DNA of 64,000 bases from Flagellimonas flava (GCF_900129665.1 NZ_FQWL01000001.1:806001-870000); one strand, 5' to 3'. Positions 8,625-18,064 are shown, counted from the first letter of the stretch. Notes: generated from the letters alone by a model not told the origin. Program-made: numbers and translations.

Positions 8625-9308
8625 TTAAATTTGCCTGCTACCGCCTCCTATGGTAAACCGAATGGAAAGCCCCAGATAACTATTGGCGACTTTCCCTATT
8701 ATTTGCCCATTCGGTATGCTGACCTCAGCTTTTGAAATGAAATTGTATTCCAGTCCTATTTTGGTTCTTCCAAATTCCATTCCCCCTCTGGCCAAAACTC
8801 CGAATTGATTGTTTGTGCTTCCTTCAGAGACGTCTTCGGAAGGGTTTGCAATATCGATGGTAGAGATTACATAGTAACCAAACCCAACGCCCAAGTACGG
8901 CCGGTTATAGTTTTCGTTTAAATAGTAATTGTATGTGGGAACGAAGGACAGCACTGCATGATCGGTTTCTTCATCAAAATTAAACTGGGAGCTATTGTTA
9001 TTTTCAAATCGATGGGAGTTTATGGCCACACCAAATCGTAAACCAATTACACTTCTTACCGAAATAGCTATGGTTGGTTCAATGTTGAAAAGAAAACCTA
9101 AATTCTCGGATTTTGTATTTAGCAGTATACCGGGTTCTAGATTCAGTTTTACATTGCTGTCACCCTGGGCGTTACCTTGGAAAAAGCAACATAACCAAAC
9201 CAAGTAAATCAGTTTACATGTAAACGTTCTGGTTCCTTTAATGAAAAATCGAAGCTGAAAAAAGCAAGATGACATGAAGTTTCCGATATCCTTGTAAAGA
9301 ACGTCCAT
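8625..9308 (-). CDS. Outer membrane beta-barrel (OmpW/porin-like) protein
   Basis: About 227 residues. After a hydrophobic export segment ending near CCFFQGNAQ the chain has alternating beta-strand character (LNLEPGILLNTKSENLGFLF, SVIGLRFGVAINSHRF, PYLGVGFGYYVIS, KIGLEYNFISKAEVS) and ends SYLGLSIRFTIGGG. This is typical of small eight-stranded outer-membrane barrels. The start is uncertain: the ATG used gives MDVLYKDIGNFMSSC, and a second ATG 33 bases downstream would bring the export signal closer to the N-terminus. No specific ligand can be inferred. Confidence 0.65.
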   Translation of the reverse strand: MDVLYKDIGNFMSSCFFQLRFFIKGTRTFTCKLIYLVWLCCFFQGNAQGDSNVKLNLEPGILLNTKSENLGFLFNIEPTIAISVRSVIGLRFGVAINSHRFENNNSSQFNFDEETDHAVLSFVPTYNYYLNENYNRPYLGVGFGYYVISTIDIANPSEDVSEGSTNNQFGVLARGGMEFGRTKIGLEYNFISKAEVSIPNGQIIGKVANSYLGLSIRFTIGGGSRQI

Positions 9309-9337
9309 GGCCTTCAATTGTTGTCGAAACCAAGGTT

Positions 9338-10717
9338 TTAATTGTGATTTAATCGGTCCAATAATCCTTCCAATATCTCATCCTTTTCATCCAATAAATG
9401 ATCTTGGATTTCGATATCAGGGATTACACCCTCACTTTTGGTACTCCCATTGACCCTGACTATCCGCCCTTTTGATACTTTGACCGGAATTCCCGTATTT
9501 GGAAGTGCGTACTGAAATTGGGAGGCATACAAGGAGGGATAATCACCCGTTTCCTCCCCTACAATGGTTCCGAAGTTGTAATCTTGGATTTGGGCCGCGG
9601 TGACGGCAGATTGGGAGTGAGATTGCCTATTTACCAAAACATAGACCTTTCCATGAAATCGCTTTTCCTTTTCCTGGGGCTGGTATGCATCAAAAGCGTA
9701 ATCGTATACTTCCCCATTATCATGTCTCAATATTTCTTTAAAAAAGATTTGCGTGGTGTCATTGTTCTTTCGCGTATGTTCCTTCAGGAATTGACTGGTC
9801 TTGAGGGTGAAACTGGAATTCCATTTAAAGGGCTTGTCCGCTAAGTAGGACACCAAATAATCGCTAAAGGAATCATTGCCTCCTCCATTGTTACGTAGAT
9901 CCACAATAAGGTTCTTGCTTTGGTTTTTCTTGATTTCCACAAAAGATGAATCTATAAAGCGCTGATACCTGGCTTCATCACCCGAGAAATTACCAGGGTT
10001 TAGGTAGGCAGCCGTGTCATCAATTCTTAGGGTCATTGTGGCGTTCAATACCTCGTTGCGTTTCATTTCATAGCCTTCTATGAGATTTATGGCATTGAGA
10101 ATGATTTTATGGGAGGTGCCATTTAACACAAGGTCGACTTCAAACGTGTCCTGTTCCCCAAATATCTGCCAGTAATACCTTGGGAAGGAATACATCTCGA
10201 TTTTGGCATTTTTAAAATAGGTGCGTTCGGCAGAGACCTGTGGATAAATATTAGCCAAAATAGCCTGCATGGTTTCACCATTGATATGTGTGATTTCCGT
10301 ACCAACTTGAATTTCCTGATGGTCCGAAAAGTTTTTTCTTACCCAGCTTTTGCCGTTTTCAAAGGCGATTTCCAAAGGAAAAACCGTTCCCCCGCTGTGC
10401 GCGTAGGCTCCATACGAAGCGCCTGGAAAGTCTATTTCCGTATGGCCGTTGTTAACAGCCGAAATCACTTTTTGAAAAACATTGGTGGTTTCCAATAAAC
10501 TCAAAGAATCCTTTGTGATGGAATTCCTAACCCTTTGATAGTTGGACCTAAAATCTATTGGGGTCACATAGGCATAGACGTCGTAATGGGCCTCTATTAA
10601 TGACTCGTAGAGATAATCTAGATCCTGCAGGATTTCTTTTTGCCCAAATTGTTGCCCTTTTAGCTCTTGACGAAAGGACGCGCATACAATTAAAGTGAGA
10701 AAAATATACTTTTTCAT
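9338..10717 (-). CDS. S41 family (tail-specific-type) peptidase
   Basis: A 459-residue exported serine peptidase of family S41. After an export signal the order is an N-terminal helical region, a PDZ-like part around residues 110-210 (VGTEITHINGETM) and the protease core (about 225-450). The core carries LIVDLRNNGGGNDSF (270-284) and the nucleophile region VLVNRQSHSQSAVTAA (360-375), where Ser370 or Ser368 would act. The usual Ser-Lys pair is less clear than in classical CtpA. Its probable role is periplasmic or surface proteolysis. The gene stands between a barrel protein downstream and a PD40 protein upstream. Confidence 0.85.
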   Translation of the reverse strand: MKKYIFLTLIVCASFRQELKGQQFGQKEILQDLDYLYESLIEAHYDVYAYVTPIDFRSNYQRVRNSITKDSLSLLETTNVFQKVISAVNNGHTEIDFPGASYGAYAHSGGTVFPLEIAFENGKSWVRKNFSDHQEIQVGTEITHINGETMQAILANIYPQVSAERTYFKNAKIEMYSFPRYYWQIFGEQDTFEVDLVLNGTSHKIILNAINLIEGYEMKRNEVLNATMTLRIDDTAAYLNPGNFSGDEARYQRFIDSSFVEIKKNQSKNLIVDLRNNGGGNDSFSDYLVSYLADKPFKWNSSFTLKTSQFLKEHTRKNNDTTQIFFKEILRHDNGEVYDYAFDAYQPQEKEKRFHGKVYVLVNRQSHSQSAVTAAQIQDYNFGTIVGEETGDYPSLYASQFQYALPNTGIPVKVSKGRIVRVNGSTKSEGVIPDIEIQDHLLDEKDEILEGLLDRLNHN

Positions 10718-10863
10718 GGATTGGTTTTGAGTGTTGACGAATATAGGAATGGAACGTTACAGGGAAAAGTAAAAATACACAGAATTGGAAAAGGAAAAGT
10801 GATCTGGCCTACGCGGAGATTAGATATTATAGGTACCTTATAGAAATGGGTGGTAACAACTCA

Positions 10864-11784
10864 TCAAGGTCTTAGTTTTTGGAAAACTTTGGTGCTGATC
10901 CAATAAATGCCTCTATGGGGTTCCTTTGATTTTTTAAAAAAAAGAAACTCGCCATCTGGTGATAGGGTGGGGGAACCCGCTCCAGCTTCCGTATTTATTT
11001 CCTGACCCACACTGACTGCCTTTGTCCAAATATTTTCCCCAATCTGGAAGGAGATGTAAATCTGTTGAATGTTTCTGGTTTCTGGTCTTGATGTACAAAA
11101 AAGAATGTAACTTTCGTCCGGAGCGATGACCGAGTTGCTTTCTCCATATTTAGAGTTCACATTAGGACCTAGATTCGTAACATTCCAAAAGTTTCCATTT
11201 GTCCATTTGGCTCTATAAATGTCATCATTGCCATATCCACTTAATCGCGATGATCGAAAGAAAACATTTCCTTTTTTTGAAATACTCGGGTACACCTCTC
11301 CTTCGGTTGTATTGATGTTCGTTCCGGCATATATGGGTTTAGACCAACCCTCTTTAGTTTTTGTGCAATAATAAATGTCCAATCCTGCCGAATTGGGTTG
11401 TGGTCTTTCGGAAGCAAAGAAAATATGATTTCCGTCTGGCGAGAAATTGATATCCACATCAGAATATTTGCCTGAAAATGAAGCTGTTTTAGGGCCTACC
11501 CATTTGTCGTTTATACGCTTGAACGTTTTTATCTCATAGGTTGGGTCTGGTTCCTCCTCAGTGGCTTTGTAATACGAAAAAAATAGTTCCTTCCCATCTG
11601 GGGAAAAAGCTAGGTTAAAACTCCGTTTTTCCCCTTTTGGGTGTTCTACTAGCCTACCGCTATGGAACAACTCCGCCCTAAGGCCAGGAGGTTTTTGGCC
11701 CAAATAGTCAACACTGACTCCTTGTCCAATGGCCTGAAAAGCCGCAATCAACATGAGAATATTTAACAACGCCAACCTCTGCAA
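10864..11784 (-). CDS. Secreted PD40 (TolB-like) beta-propeller protein
   Basis: A 306-residue exported protein made of WD40-like PD40 repeats. The recurring motif is seen five times: FSPDGKELFFSYY, FSPDGNHIFFASE, ISKKGNVFFRSS, IAPDESYILFCTS and LSPDGEFLFFKKS. This predicts a five- or six-bladed propeller acting as a protein-binding scaffold. The start is a TTG giving MQRLALLNILMLIAAFQA, a good signal peptide; an internal ATG would remove half of it. The TTG lies 9 bases after the stop of the upstream lipoprotein gene, so the two are probably co-transcribed and coupled. Confidence 0.78.
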   Translation of the reverse strand: MQRLALLNILMLIAAFQAIGQGVSVDYLGQKPPGLRAELFHSGRLVEHPKGEKRSFNLAFSPDGKELFFSYYKATEEEPDPTYEIKTFKRINDKWVGPKTASFSGKYSDVDINFSPDGNHIFFASERPQPNSAGLDIYYCTKTKEGWSKPIYAGTNINTTEGEVYPSISKKGNVFFRSSRLSGYGNDDIYRAKWTNGNFWNVTNLGPNVNSKYGESNSVIAPDESYILFCTSRPETRNIQQIYISFQIGENIWTKAVSVGQEINTEAGAGSPTLSPDGEFLFFKKSKEPHRGIYWISTKVFQKLRP

Positions 11785-11793
11785 TGTTTGCCC

Positions 11794-12366
11794 TTATTTT
11801 CGGTTTGTAAACAGCTCAATGGCCTTCAGATACTTCATGCCTCCGGCCTCCGTTTGGTCATAAATAAAGTTATTTAAATCTGGGTGGTTTTGCTCCATCC
11901 AGCTTAAGAACTCCTCACGGTTTTTTACAAATAGCGAATCATTAAATACCACATACTTTGTGGTTTCAATACTCTTGATTTTGTCCTCACTAAAACGGAG
12001 GACCTGATTGGTCACTATGGACCCTCCATGAAGAAATTGAATTCTGGTATCGTTTTTTGAAACCGTCGCTTTTACGATCTCATCCTCTTTTAGAATGGAT
12101 AGCACTTCATAAGTGGGCTCAAACACGGCATCCCATTTTACCCACTCTTTATATTGGTCCAAAGTGAATACCTGTTCATAATCATACTCGGTTTCCCTTG
12201 TCAGAAGGCTGTCTGTGAGCAAGTTCGACATAACTATATGATTGGAAGCGTCAAGAGCTTTGTAGTATTGTTTTGTAATGTCCAATTGATCAATTTCCTT
12301 TTCGGAAGTTTTGCAGGAGACGCATGCAATCCCAATAAAAAAGGCAATGAGCAGGATTTTATGCAT
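11794..12366 (-). CDS. Hypothetical lipoprotein (NTF2-like size)
   Basis: A 190-residue predicted lipoprotein. The ATG chosen gives MHKILLIAFFIGIACVSC with lipobox cysteine 18; the frame extends six codons further to a TTG, which is unnecessary. The mature part starts with helices (DITKQYYKALDASNHIVMSN) and continues with beta strands, an order reminiscent of a SnoaL/NTF2-like fold, but I cannot name a family. It is followed closely by the PD40 propeller gene, with which it likely forms a two-gene operon. Confidence 0.65.
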   Translation of the reverse strand: MHKILLIAFFIGIACVSCKTSEKEIDQLDITKQYYKALDASNHIVMSNLLTDSLLTRETEYDYEQVFTLDQYKEWVKWDAVFEPTYEVLSILKEDEIVKATVSKNDTRIQFLHGGSIVTNQVLRFSEDKIKSIETTKYVVFNDSLFVKNREEFLSWMEQNHPDLNNFIYDQTEAGGMKYLKAIELFTNRK

Positions 12367-12497
12367 ATAGGTAAGGTTTCGCAAGTTTTAATGACGCATT
12401 TAGCTGGCAATTTAAACTAATTTATACGAAGAGCTCTTGTTTTACAAACAGCATCTACTCCTTGGTAAGGCGAATACTCAGGAAAAGGTGAGGTCAT

Positions 12498-12878
12498 CTA
12501 TCCATTGGACCTTACCAAGGGTTTAAATCCCCCATAGACCATTCTGCTGGCATCAAAAATCAATTTTTCTGGATTTACCAGGGGTGCCACCAAGTCCGTC
12601 ATCCTGGGGTCCAAAGGAACCTTGCTATTGGCCAGGTCGCGTACTGCTTTGGACGGGAAAACCACCCAACCAAAAACAATTTCCTCGTCTTCTTTGGCGG
12701 CTACAACTTCCATAAAGGACTTAGTACCTTCCAGCACCATATCATTGCCAAGGTATTCGAAGTACGCAATTGCACCATACGCTTTCCAAATCTGAGCTAC
12801 CTTTTCAGCTACTTGCCTATATTCATCCAAATAAATCTTGGGAACAGGAAGAACAAAGCCATCGATATAGTTTGCCAT
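12498..12878 (-). CDS. DUF1428 domain-containing protein
   Basis: A 126-residue cytoplasmic protein of the DUF1428 family (ferredoxin-like alpha+beta barrel). The family hallmarks are present: the opening YIDGFVLPVPK, KVAQIWKAYGAIAYFEYLGND, EEIVFGWVVFPSKAVRD and the ending MVYGGFKPLV. Members are about 115-125 residues, so it is full length. The biological role is unknown. It is a stand-alone gene. Confidence 0.85.
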   Translation of the reverse strand: MANYIDGFVLPVPKIYLDEYRQVAEKVAQIWKAYGAIAYFEYLGNDMVLEGTKSFMEVVAAKEDEEIVFGWVVFPSKAVRDLANSKVPLDPRMTDLVAPLVNPEKLIFDASRMVYGGFKPLVRSNG

Positions 12879-12996
12879 AATATTTTTTTTTGATTTAATA
12901 TTGATGTAATGGATTGTCCCGTTAGATTATATCTTCCGGGCGATGAATTCTCTTAAATTTAAGAAGAAAGGCCTAAATAATGCGACCGGTCCGGGC

Positions 12997-13782
12997 CTAA
13001 ATCTTTTTGATAAAGGACAGCACAACCTTCCAGGTGTCATCAACCTGCGAACCTACTCGCTCTGCTACCAGCATGGAGGAACCATGGACGCCACTTTTGG
13101 GCACATAGGTTTGATGCCCATGTGTTTTTGCCAAATCAGACTGTGCTTTAGAGTTTTCGCGCTCCATTTCATGGGGAGGCCTAAGGAGCAGCAGGGGTAT
13201 TTTGATGGTTTCAAAATATTTATTGGGAAGGCAATCTTTCACCGCATTACCGGATGCCGGTGAAAAGGCTAAGACGGCATTAATATCTTGCTGTCTGTTG
13301 TGGGCCAGATGTATGGCAAGTGCAGCGCTATAACTGCTCCCCCAAATAATTTTATCTCCCGTAAACCCTGCTTCCATAATAAAATCCAAAGCTGTCTCTA
13401 AATTGTTGTAGGCATCGCAATACCCATAACCGTCATCAAAACCGTTAGTGGGAATGTTGGCAAGGGTACGATTATAACTGCCATAAAATTGCCCACCCAC
13501 GCGTTGATCGATAGCCAAAATATTGTAGCCTTCTTTTATAAGTTTTGGGATAATGGGTGCATATTCACCCCGGGCATTAGATCCTCCCTGATGAAAGAGC
13601 AGGATGGTTTTTCCTTGTCTGTCCAGTTCATAGAGATCTCCAAAGATTTGGATACTGTCTGGAGTATAAAAACTGATTTCCGAGCCCACGGATTTCTCCT
13701 TTTCAGGCTCTGTTTTTGGCTCTTTTTTGCACGCACATAGAATAAGTACAAATCCAATTAAGGCAATGGACAAGGTTCTCAT
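12997..13782 (-). CDS. Alpha/beta hydrolase lipoprotein
   Basis: A 261-residue predicted lipoprotein (MRTLSIALIGFVLILCAC) carrying an alpha/beta hydrolase fold. The nucleophile elbow is GSSYSA, the early strand reads TILLFHQGGSNARGEY with an oxyanion-type loop, and the C-terminal histidine is in SGVHGSSML. It resembles dienelactone-hydrolase-like or prolyl-oligopeptidase-like esterases. The frame is open 15 codons upstream, but the downstream ATG gives the intact lipoprotein signal. Substrate unknown; probably an esterase acting at the cell surface or in the periplasm. Confidence 0.8.
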   Translation of the reverse strand: MRTLSIALIGFVLILCACKKEPKTEPEKEKSVGSEISFYTPDSIQIFGDLYELDRQGKTILLFHQGGSNARGEYAPIIPKLIKEGYNILAIDQRVGGQFYGSYNRTLANIPTNGFDDGYGYCDAYNNLETALDFIMEAGFTGDKIIWGSSYSAALAIHLAHNRQQDINAVLAFSPASGNAVKDCLPNKYFETIKIPLLLLRPPHEMERENSKAQSDLAKTHGHQTYVPKSGVHGSSMLVAERVGSQVDDTWKVVLSFIKKI

Positions 13783-13876
13783 GATCTGTGTTGTTTTGAT
13801 GCTGTTATACAAGATACAACTAAACAAAACAAGGCGGAGATGTTTTAAGGGTATGGGTAAAAAAGATGGATGGTCT

Positions 13877-14644
13877 TCACTTTAATTTGTACCTGTCCTT
13901 GACAAAATCATACCAATTGTTGGAAAATTGTTCGTCGGTTAGGTTAAACACTTTTTTTAAATCTCCGTAGGAGGTGACAAGTTCAAGTAATTTGTCCCTT
14001 CCATACGCTTCTAGGATATATTCAATTACGGTATAACCGCAAGTGTATATCTTTTGTCCGTCGGAACGATTGTTTAGTTCTGAAATCTGTGGGTAATTTC
14101 CATTATCGAAATAGGCCAAAGTTTTTGGGGCATAAAATTGCCCTGCTTCATAAACACTTATCCCTTCCCAAAGCCACACTGGGAAGGTCAGGAATTTTTC
14201 ATCGAACCGCACAGGGTCCAGCGGTTCGGGTTCCCTTTCTATGAGAAGTTTAAGAACTATGGTGTGAACAAATTCATGTACGGCTATTTTAGAAATCTCT
14301 GTATCCAACCAGGCATTTTCCATGAAATGGAGTTTGGATATTCCTTCGATATTTCCAGAAGCGTTCCAATACCCTGTAGCTTGGAAATATCTCCATCTTT
14401 GGGAATAAATATTTACTTCAATATTTTCTGAAGGTATAGTCTTTAGATTCTTGCCAATTCTTGAATAGCTACTTTCCAGGACTTCTGAAAGTCTAACAAC
14501 GCTGGACTGGTCAATACTATGGCTATAGATAAAATGAAAATGAGTTGTTTTATGTTCTTTCTTCTTTTCTGGGACTTTTGCAAAAATTACAAGGGCGATG
14601 AAGAGCAATACAAAGGTTATAAAAAAATACTTCAACTTTTTCAT
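13877..14644 (-). CDS. Membrane-anchored gluzincin-type metallopeptidase (peptidase MA-like)
   Basis: A 255-residue protein with an N-terminal membrane anchor (about 5-23) and an extracytoplasmic catalytic domain. The zinc motif is HEFVH (123-127), and the third ligand is probably E160 in WLWEGISVYE. This spacing is gluzincin-like and matches the peptidase MA-like group found in many Bacteroidota. It ends without additional domains. A 59-residue single-helix protein gene lies directly upstream on the same strand. Substrate unknown. Confidence 0.78.
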   Translation of the reverse strand: MKKLKYFFITFVLLFIALVIFAKVPEKKKEHKTTHFHFIYSHSIDQSSVVRLSEVLESSYSRIGKNLKTIPSENIEVNIYSQRWRYFQATGYWNASGNIEGISKLHFMENAWLDTEISKIAVHEFVHTIVLKLLIEREPEPLDPVRFDEKFLTFPVWLWEGISVYEAGQFYAPKTLAYFDNGNYPQISELNNRSDGQKIYTCGYTVIEYILEAYGRDKLLELVTSYGDLKKVFNLTDEQFSNNWYDFVKDRYKLK

Positions 14645-14698
14645 GGCATTCGTTATTTTAAGTGCGCATTGCTCTTTTGCAATTACAAGGTACCTTTT

Positions 14699-14878
14699 TT
14701 AGAGGGATTTTTCCACCAACAAGGTAAAACCATTGGCCTCATGATAAAGACCGTACCTTTTGTCCATTTCAATCTGCTTGGACATGCCCCAAATGATAAC
14801 CCCAAAAATCCCCACATAATTCATGGCAATTCCAATAAGGATTAGGATTACGAAGTAAGAAATGTACTTTTTCTTCAT
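14699..14878 (-). CDS. Small single-helix membrane protein (59 aa)
   Basis: A short frame beginning MKKKYISYFVILILIGIAMN has one predicted membrane helix (about 5-33) and a short polar tail with the phrase GLYHEANGFTLLVEKSL. It sits between the nitrilase gene and the gluzincin gene on their strand, with about 30 and 55 bases of spacing. The positive-inside start and coherent helix argue that it is real. I recognise no family. Confidence 0.5.
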   Translation of the reverse strand: MKKKYISYFVILILIGIAMNYVGIFGVIIWGMSKQIEMDKRYGLYHEANGFTLLVEKSL

Positions 14879-14909
14879 ACAATACTAACTCCCAAATGCA
14901 CCATATTTT

Positions 14910-15842
14910 TTACTCCGGGGTATTTTCTTCCTTTGTTGGAGGCTGGTTTACCACCTCAAACTTAAAAATGTCATTTCTGGAGTAGTGTCCGATGACATCA
15001 AAATCCAGCTTGCTTCGATTGATTTCCTCTAAATCCAATTCCGCGACCAAAACTCCGGCTTTGTCAAATAGGGGCCCCGCAATGATCTTTCCCAAAGGAG
15101 ACACAATGACGCTGCCTCCCGGGCATAAATTTTCCGGTTCGTTTGTTACCAAAGATTGGTAGGTGTCCGGGTACATAGATTTGGTAAAGTATTGATTGCA
15201 GCCGAGAACAAAACAGCGCCCTTCCAAAGCAATATGTTGCATGGTCGCTGTCCATCCTTCCCTTGAATCCGCCGTGGGGGCAATATAGATTTCAACCCCT
15301 TTTTTATACATGGACATCCGAGCCAAAGGCATATAGTTTTCCCAGCATATAAGCCCACCAATTTTACCTATTTCCGTTTTAAAGGTGACGAGGGATTCCC
15401 CATCCGCCTCGCTCCAAACAATTCGCTCAGAACCCGTGGGCTTAATTTTTCTATGAACCCCTAGAAGACCATTCGTAGGGGAGATGTAGAGCATGGAACA
15501 GTACAGACTTCCGTTGGTGCTTTGCTTTTCTGTGACGCTGATCACCAAATAGACTTTTTCTTGTTTTGACAACTTTTCAAGTCTTTTAAGATCATCGCTT
15601 TCTAAGTCTATGCTATTTTTATAGTATTCCGAGTATAGCTTTCTTCCGTCGTCTGTCCTGCTTCCTATTTTGGCCCCAAATGAGAAGCCTCTGGGATAAC
15701 CTGGTATAAACGATTCGGGAAAAACAAGCAGATCACAACCTTGCTTTGCGTATTTTTTGGTGAGTTGTTCCGCTTTGTCCATAGTTTTCTCCTTGTCAAA
15801 GAAAACTGGACTGTCTTGGATTAAACCTACTTTAACCTTCAT
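14910..15842 (-). CDS. Nitrilase family carbon-nitrogen hydrolase
   Basis: A 310-residue cytoplasmic enzyme of the nitrilase superfamily, true nitrilase branch. The catalytic Glu is E43 in FPESFIPGYPRG, the lysine lies in HRKIKPT (130-136), and the nucleophile is C166 in GGLICWENYMPLAR. The CWENYMPL phrase and the R-rich PTGSER segment are typical of nitrile-hydrolysing nitrilases and cyanide-metabolising relatives, which convert a nitrile to a carboxylic acid and ammonia. Full length, no frame problem. No linked pathway genes are present, so the natural substrate is open. Confidence 0.9.
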   Translation of the reverse strand: MKVKVGLIQDSPVFFDKEKTMDKAEQLTKKYAKQGCDLLVFPESFIPGYPRGFSFGAKIGSRTDDGRKLYSEYYKNSIDLESDDLKRLEKLSKQEKVYLVISVTEKQSTNGSLYCSMLYISPTNGLLGVHRKIKPTGSERIVWSEADGESLVTFKTEIGKIGGLICWENYMPLARMSMYKKGVEIYIAPTADSREGWTATMQHIALEGRCFVLGCNQYFTKSMYPDTYQSLVTNEPENLCPGGSVIVSPLGKIIAGPLFDKAGVLVAELDLEEINRSKLDFDVIGHYSRNDIFKFEVVNQPPTKEENTPE

Positions 15843-15957
15843 CTATTGGTATTTAATGGCCAACAAAAGTTGATAGTCCCAATTTACAACAAGATACAGC
15901 CATTTATGGGCAAAGTGAAATGATTTTAAAGTAGGGAGGTAGCGCCTAAAAACTGTG

Positions 15958-16329
15958 TTACCTGCTTTTTCTTCCCAAATGCTCGGTCAATAATTTCCAT
16001 CTGGCACCTTCCTTTATCAAGACGGAGGTCCCAACCCCATTTCCGGAAACCGATTTTCCATCTATGATTCCGGTCCAATAAAATTCGAACAAATAAACTG
16101 CATAGGTTTCATTCCTTACCAACCACTCAACATTTTCAACGCCATATTTTTCATTCTTGATGGTCTGAAAATTTTTCTCAAATGCTTTTTGAACATTGGC
16201 TTTCCCCATGTGCACCGTTCCATCGGAAAAGGTAACACCGACATTTTCGGACACTAAAGGCTCAACGGCCTTCCAACTTTGGGTTCCCAAAGCGGTCTCG
16301 TAGGCAGCAATAAATTCTTCTGGACTCAC
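15958..16329 (-). CDS. SnoaL/NTF2-like domain protein
   Basis: A 123-residue cytoplasmic protein of one NTF2-like domain: N-terminal helices (EEFIAAYETALGTQSWKAVE), VGVTFSDGTVHMGKANVQKA and four strands ending VLIKEGARWKLLTEHL. This group includes many ketosteroid-isomerase-like proteins without known activity. The start codon is GTG (MSPEEF); no ATG occurs at the right place. Stand-alone gene. Confidence 0.72.
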   Translation of the reverse strand: MSPEEFIAAYETALGTQSWKAVEPLVSENVGVTFSDGTVHMGKANVQKAFEKNFQTIKNEKYGVENVEWLVRNETYAVYLFEFYWTGIIDGKSVSGNGVGTSVLIKEGARWKLLTEHLGRKSR

Positions 16330-16446
16330 TTTTTGTTAAATGTAATTAACCGATTCGGCCTTGACTTCTTTAGATAGATCAAAGGTAGTTGACCCTTGAG
16401 AGGGAATCTTGTCGTATCGGAGGAAATCAAAACCGAATGCGGTACG

Positions 16447-16857
16447 CTATTGTTTGGTGAAAAATTCTACAAAGGTCATATCTTCCCTGCCCGAATTATC
16501 CGTATACCGCCTTTTATGGGTCATTTTGAGCTTCTCGCCAACCATTTCATAGGTTATGGCGCTCTCTGCAAAGTCCGATGTCCAAATAAGGTCAAAGGAT
16601 TGGGTTCCATCTTCAACCTCTTCTAACACTTTTTCTCCCCAGTTGCAGGCTGTAGGTTGACAATCGCCCCACATTTGGACTAACAGGCCTATTTCTTCAT
16701 AAGCAATTTCGCACTTGGAGACCATGGTTTTCTGTTTCTTGTCGTTGACCCATTCCCCAACAAAATCGTTGTTCCAGATGATTTTAGAAGTAGTGTCGGT
16801 TTGTGGAGACTTGATAAAGCACAGAAGTGCTACCGCGGTACTGATCAGTAATTTCAT
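16447..16857 (-). CDS. Hypothetical exported protein
   Basis: A 136-residue protein with a signal peptide (MKLLISTAVALLCFIKS). The mature part is beta-rich and has the phrases NDFVGEWVND, IGLLVQMWGDCQPTACNWGE and a terminal RREDM-like polar strand. The GDCxPTxCxWG phrase is a recurrent motif of a small family of exported beta-barrel-like domains; the two cysteines could form a disulfide. Function unknown. Confidence 0.62.
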   Translation of the reverse strand: MKLLISTAVALLCFIKSPQTDTTSKIIWNNDFVGEWVNDKKQKTMVSKCEIAYEEIGLLVQMWGDCQPTACNWGEKVLEEVEDGTQSFDLIWTSDFAESAITYEMVGEKLKMTHKRRYTDNSGREDMTFVEFFTKQ

Positions 16858-16982
16858 GGTGTTTTATTTAGCTATAACTATTTGCGCAAGTTGAGTCTTG
16901 CATCAGATTTCGGGTTACAATTGTTAATATGGTTTTAGATAAACGATTTATTACCTAAAATCTTGTGGGAGGCGGAGTGAAA

Positions 16983-17975
16983 TTAATTCAATAGTTCAGC
17001 TAACTTTTGATTAAGTTTTTCTCCATACAAATCCCGAGCAATTATATCCCCGTTCTCTGAGATCAAAAAGTTGTCCGGAATACCATTAACTCCGTAAATA
17101 AGTGAGGCTTCATTAGCTCGTCCCTTCAAATCACTTACATGCTCCCATTTTAAACCATCGTTTTCAATAGCTTTAATCCAGTCTTCTTTTTTTTCGTCCA
17201 ACGAAACGGCAAATATTTCAAATCCTTTCGGGTTATATTCTTCATATGTTTTTACCAGATTTGGATTCTCCTTGCGACAAGGCCCACACCAAGAGGCCCA
17301 AAATTCGAGCAAAATGATTTTACCTTGTACATCTGACAATTTTTTCGGAATATCATTTTGATTTCCCATCTCAAAATCTGCAAACTGTTCGCCAACCTTT
17401 AGCTCTTTGTTTAATTCAATATATCGTTGAATTTTTTCTCCGTACCCTGAATTCTTATTTTCTTTAGAAAATTTATTGAAAAGCTCTTGAGTTGTTTCTT
17501 TCCCCCAAGCATTTGAATAAACGGATAGTATATATGCGCTAACCACACTATTGGGGTTGTCCCTAACAAATTCTTTTTCTTTTTCCGTTCGTTCTTGTCT
17601 GGGTAGGGAGTCTATTTCCTGGAAGAGTTTATAGCTTAATTTTTCAGGCGCTGAACCTGACACCGTGGCGTTTCTAAAATCAGTTTTGGTTGCATCAAAA
17701 GTCATGGGATTATCCTCCACCCATAAAAATCGATATTGTGAGAAGTCCGAAGTTCTTAAAATTACTTGAGCGGGATAATTGGATAGTTTCGTTTTAAAGA
17801 CAAAGGAGTTATTTTGAACTGAGGTGGAATCAATCACATTGTTTCCCACTGCCAAATATATGGTTGTCCCATCTTCGAACCCGTTTGTTGTTCCATTTAA
17901 GGAGAACTCAGGTTTTACTTTTTCGCTACATGAAATTATCAGCAAGGTAATTATCCAGAAAATTATTTTTTTCAT
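16983..17975 (-). CDS. TlpA-type thiol-disulfide reductase lipoprotein (DUF4369-like + thioredoxin)
   Basis: A 330-residue lipoprotein (LLIISC, cysteine 16). The N-terminal part (about 24-110, FSLNGTTNGFEDGTTIYLAV) looks like DUF4369. It is followed by a helical linker and a C-terminal AhpC/TSA-thioredoxin domain (about 193-328) with the redox motif WASWCGPC, active cysteines 230 and 233. Such proteins are membrane-bound, periplasm-facing thiol reductases of Bacteroidota. The downstream border carries a GGGAGGCGGAGTG string like the 3' ends of the intergenic repeats in the next 6 kb, so this gene may be the left end of that cassette-like stretch. Confidence 0.88.
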   Translation of the reverse strand: MKKIIFWIITLLIISCSEKVKPEFSLNGTTNGFEDGTTIYLAVGNNVIDSTSVQNNSFVFKTKLSNYPAQVILRTSDFSQYRFLWVEDNPMTFDATKTDFRNATVSGSAPEKLSYKLFQEIDSLPRQERTEKEKEFVRDNPNSVVSAYILSVYSNAWGKETTQELFNKFSKENKNSGYGEKIQRYIELNKELKVGEQFADFEMGNQNDIPKKLSDVQGKIILLEFWASWCGPCRKENPNLVKTYEEYNPKGFEIFAVSLDEKKEDWIKAIENDGLKWEHVSDLKGRANEASLIYGVNGIPDNFLISENGDIIARDLYGEKLNQKLAELLN

Positions 17976-18010
17976 TCCTATCTTTTTTGGTCATGATCTG
18001 AACTTAGCGT

Positions 18011-18064
18011 TCTTTGTTCACAAAGAAGCTAGATAGTCTGCAAGATACAATCTTTCCGGAGTGA
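18011..18064. repeat. Intergenic repeat copy R1 (degenerate)
   Basis: It contains the hairpin TCTTTGT/ACAAAGA and then CAAGATACAATCTTTCCGGA, which matches the right half of copy R3 at 20668-20745. It lies between the TlpA and DoxX genes. Reading on the genes' strand, it follows the DoxX stop and precedes the TlpA start. Confidence 0.5.
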
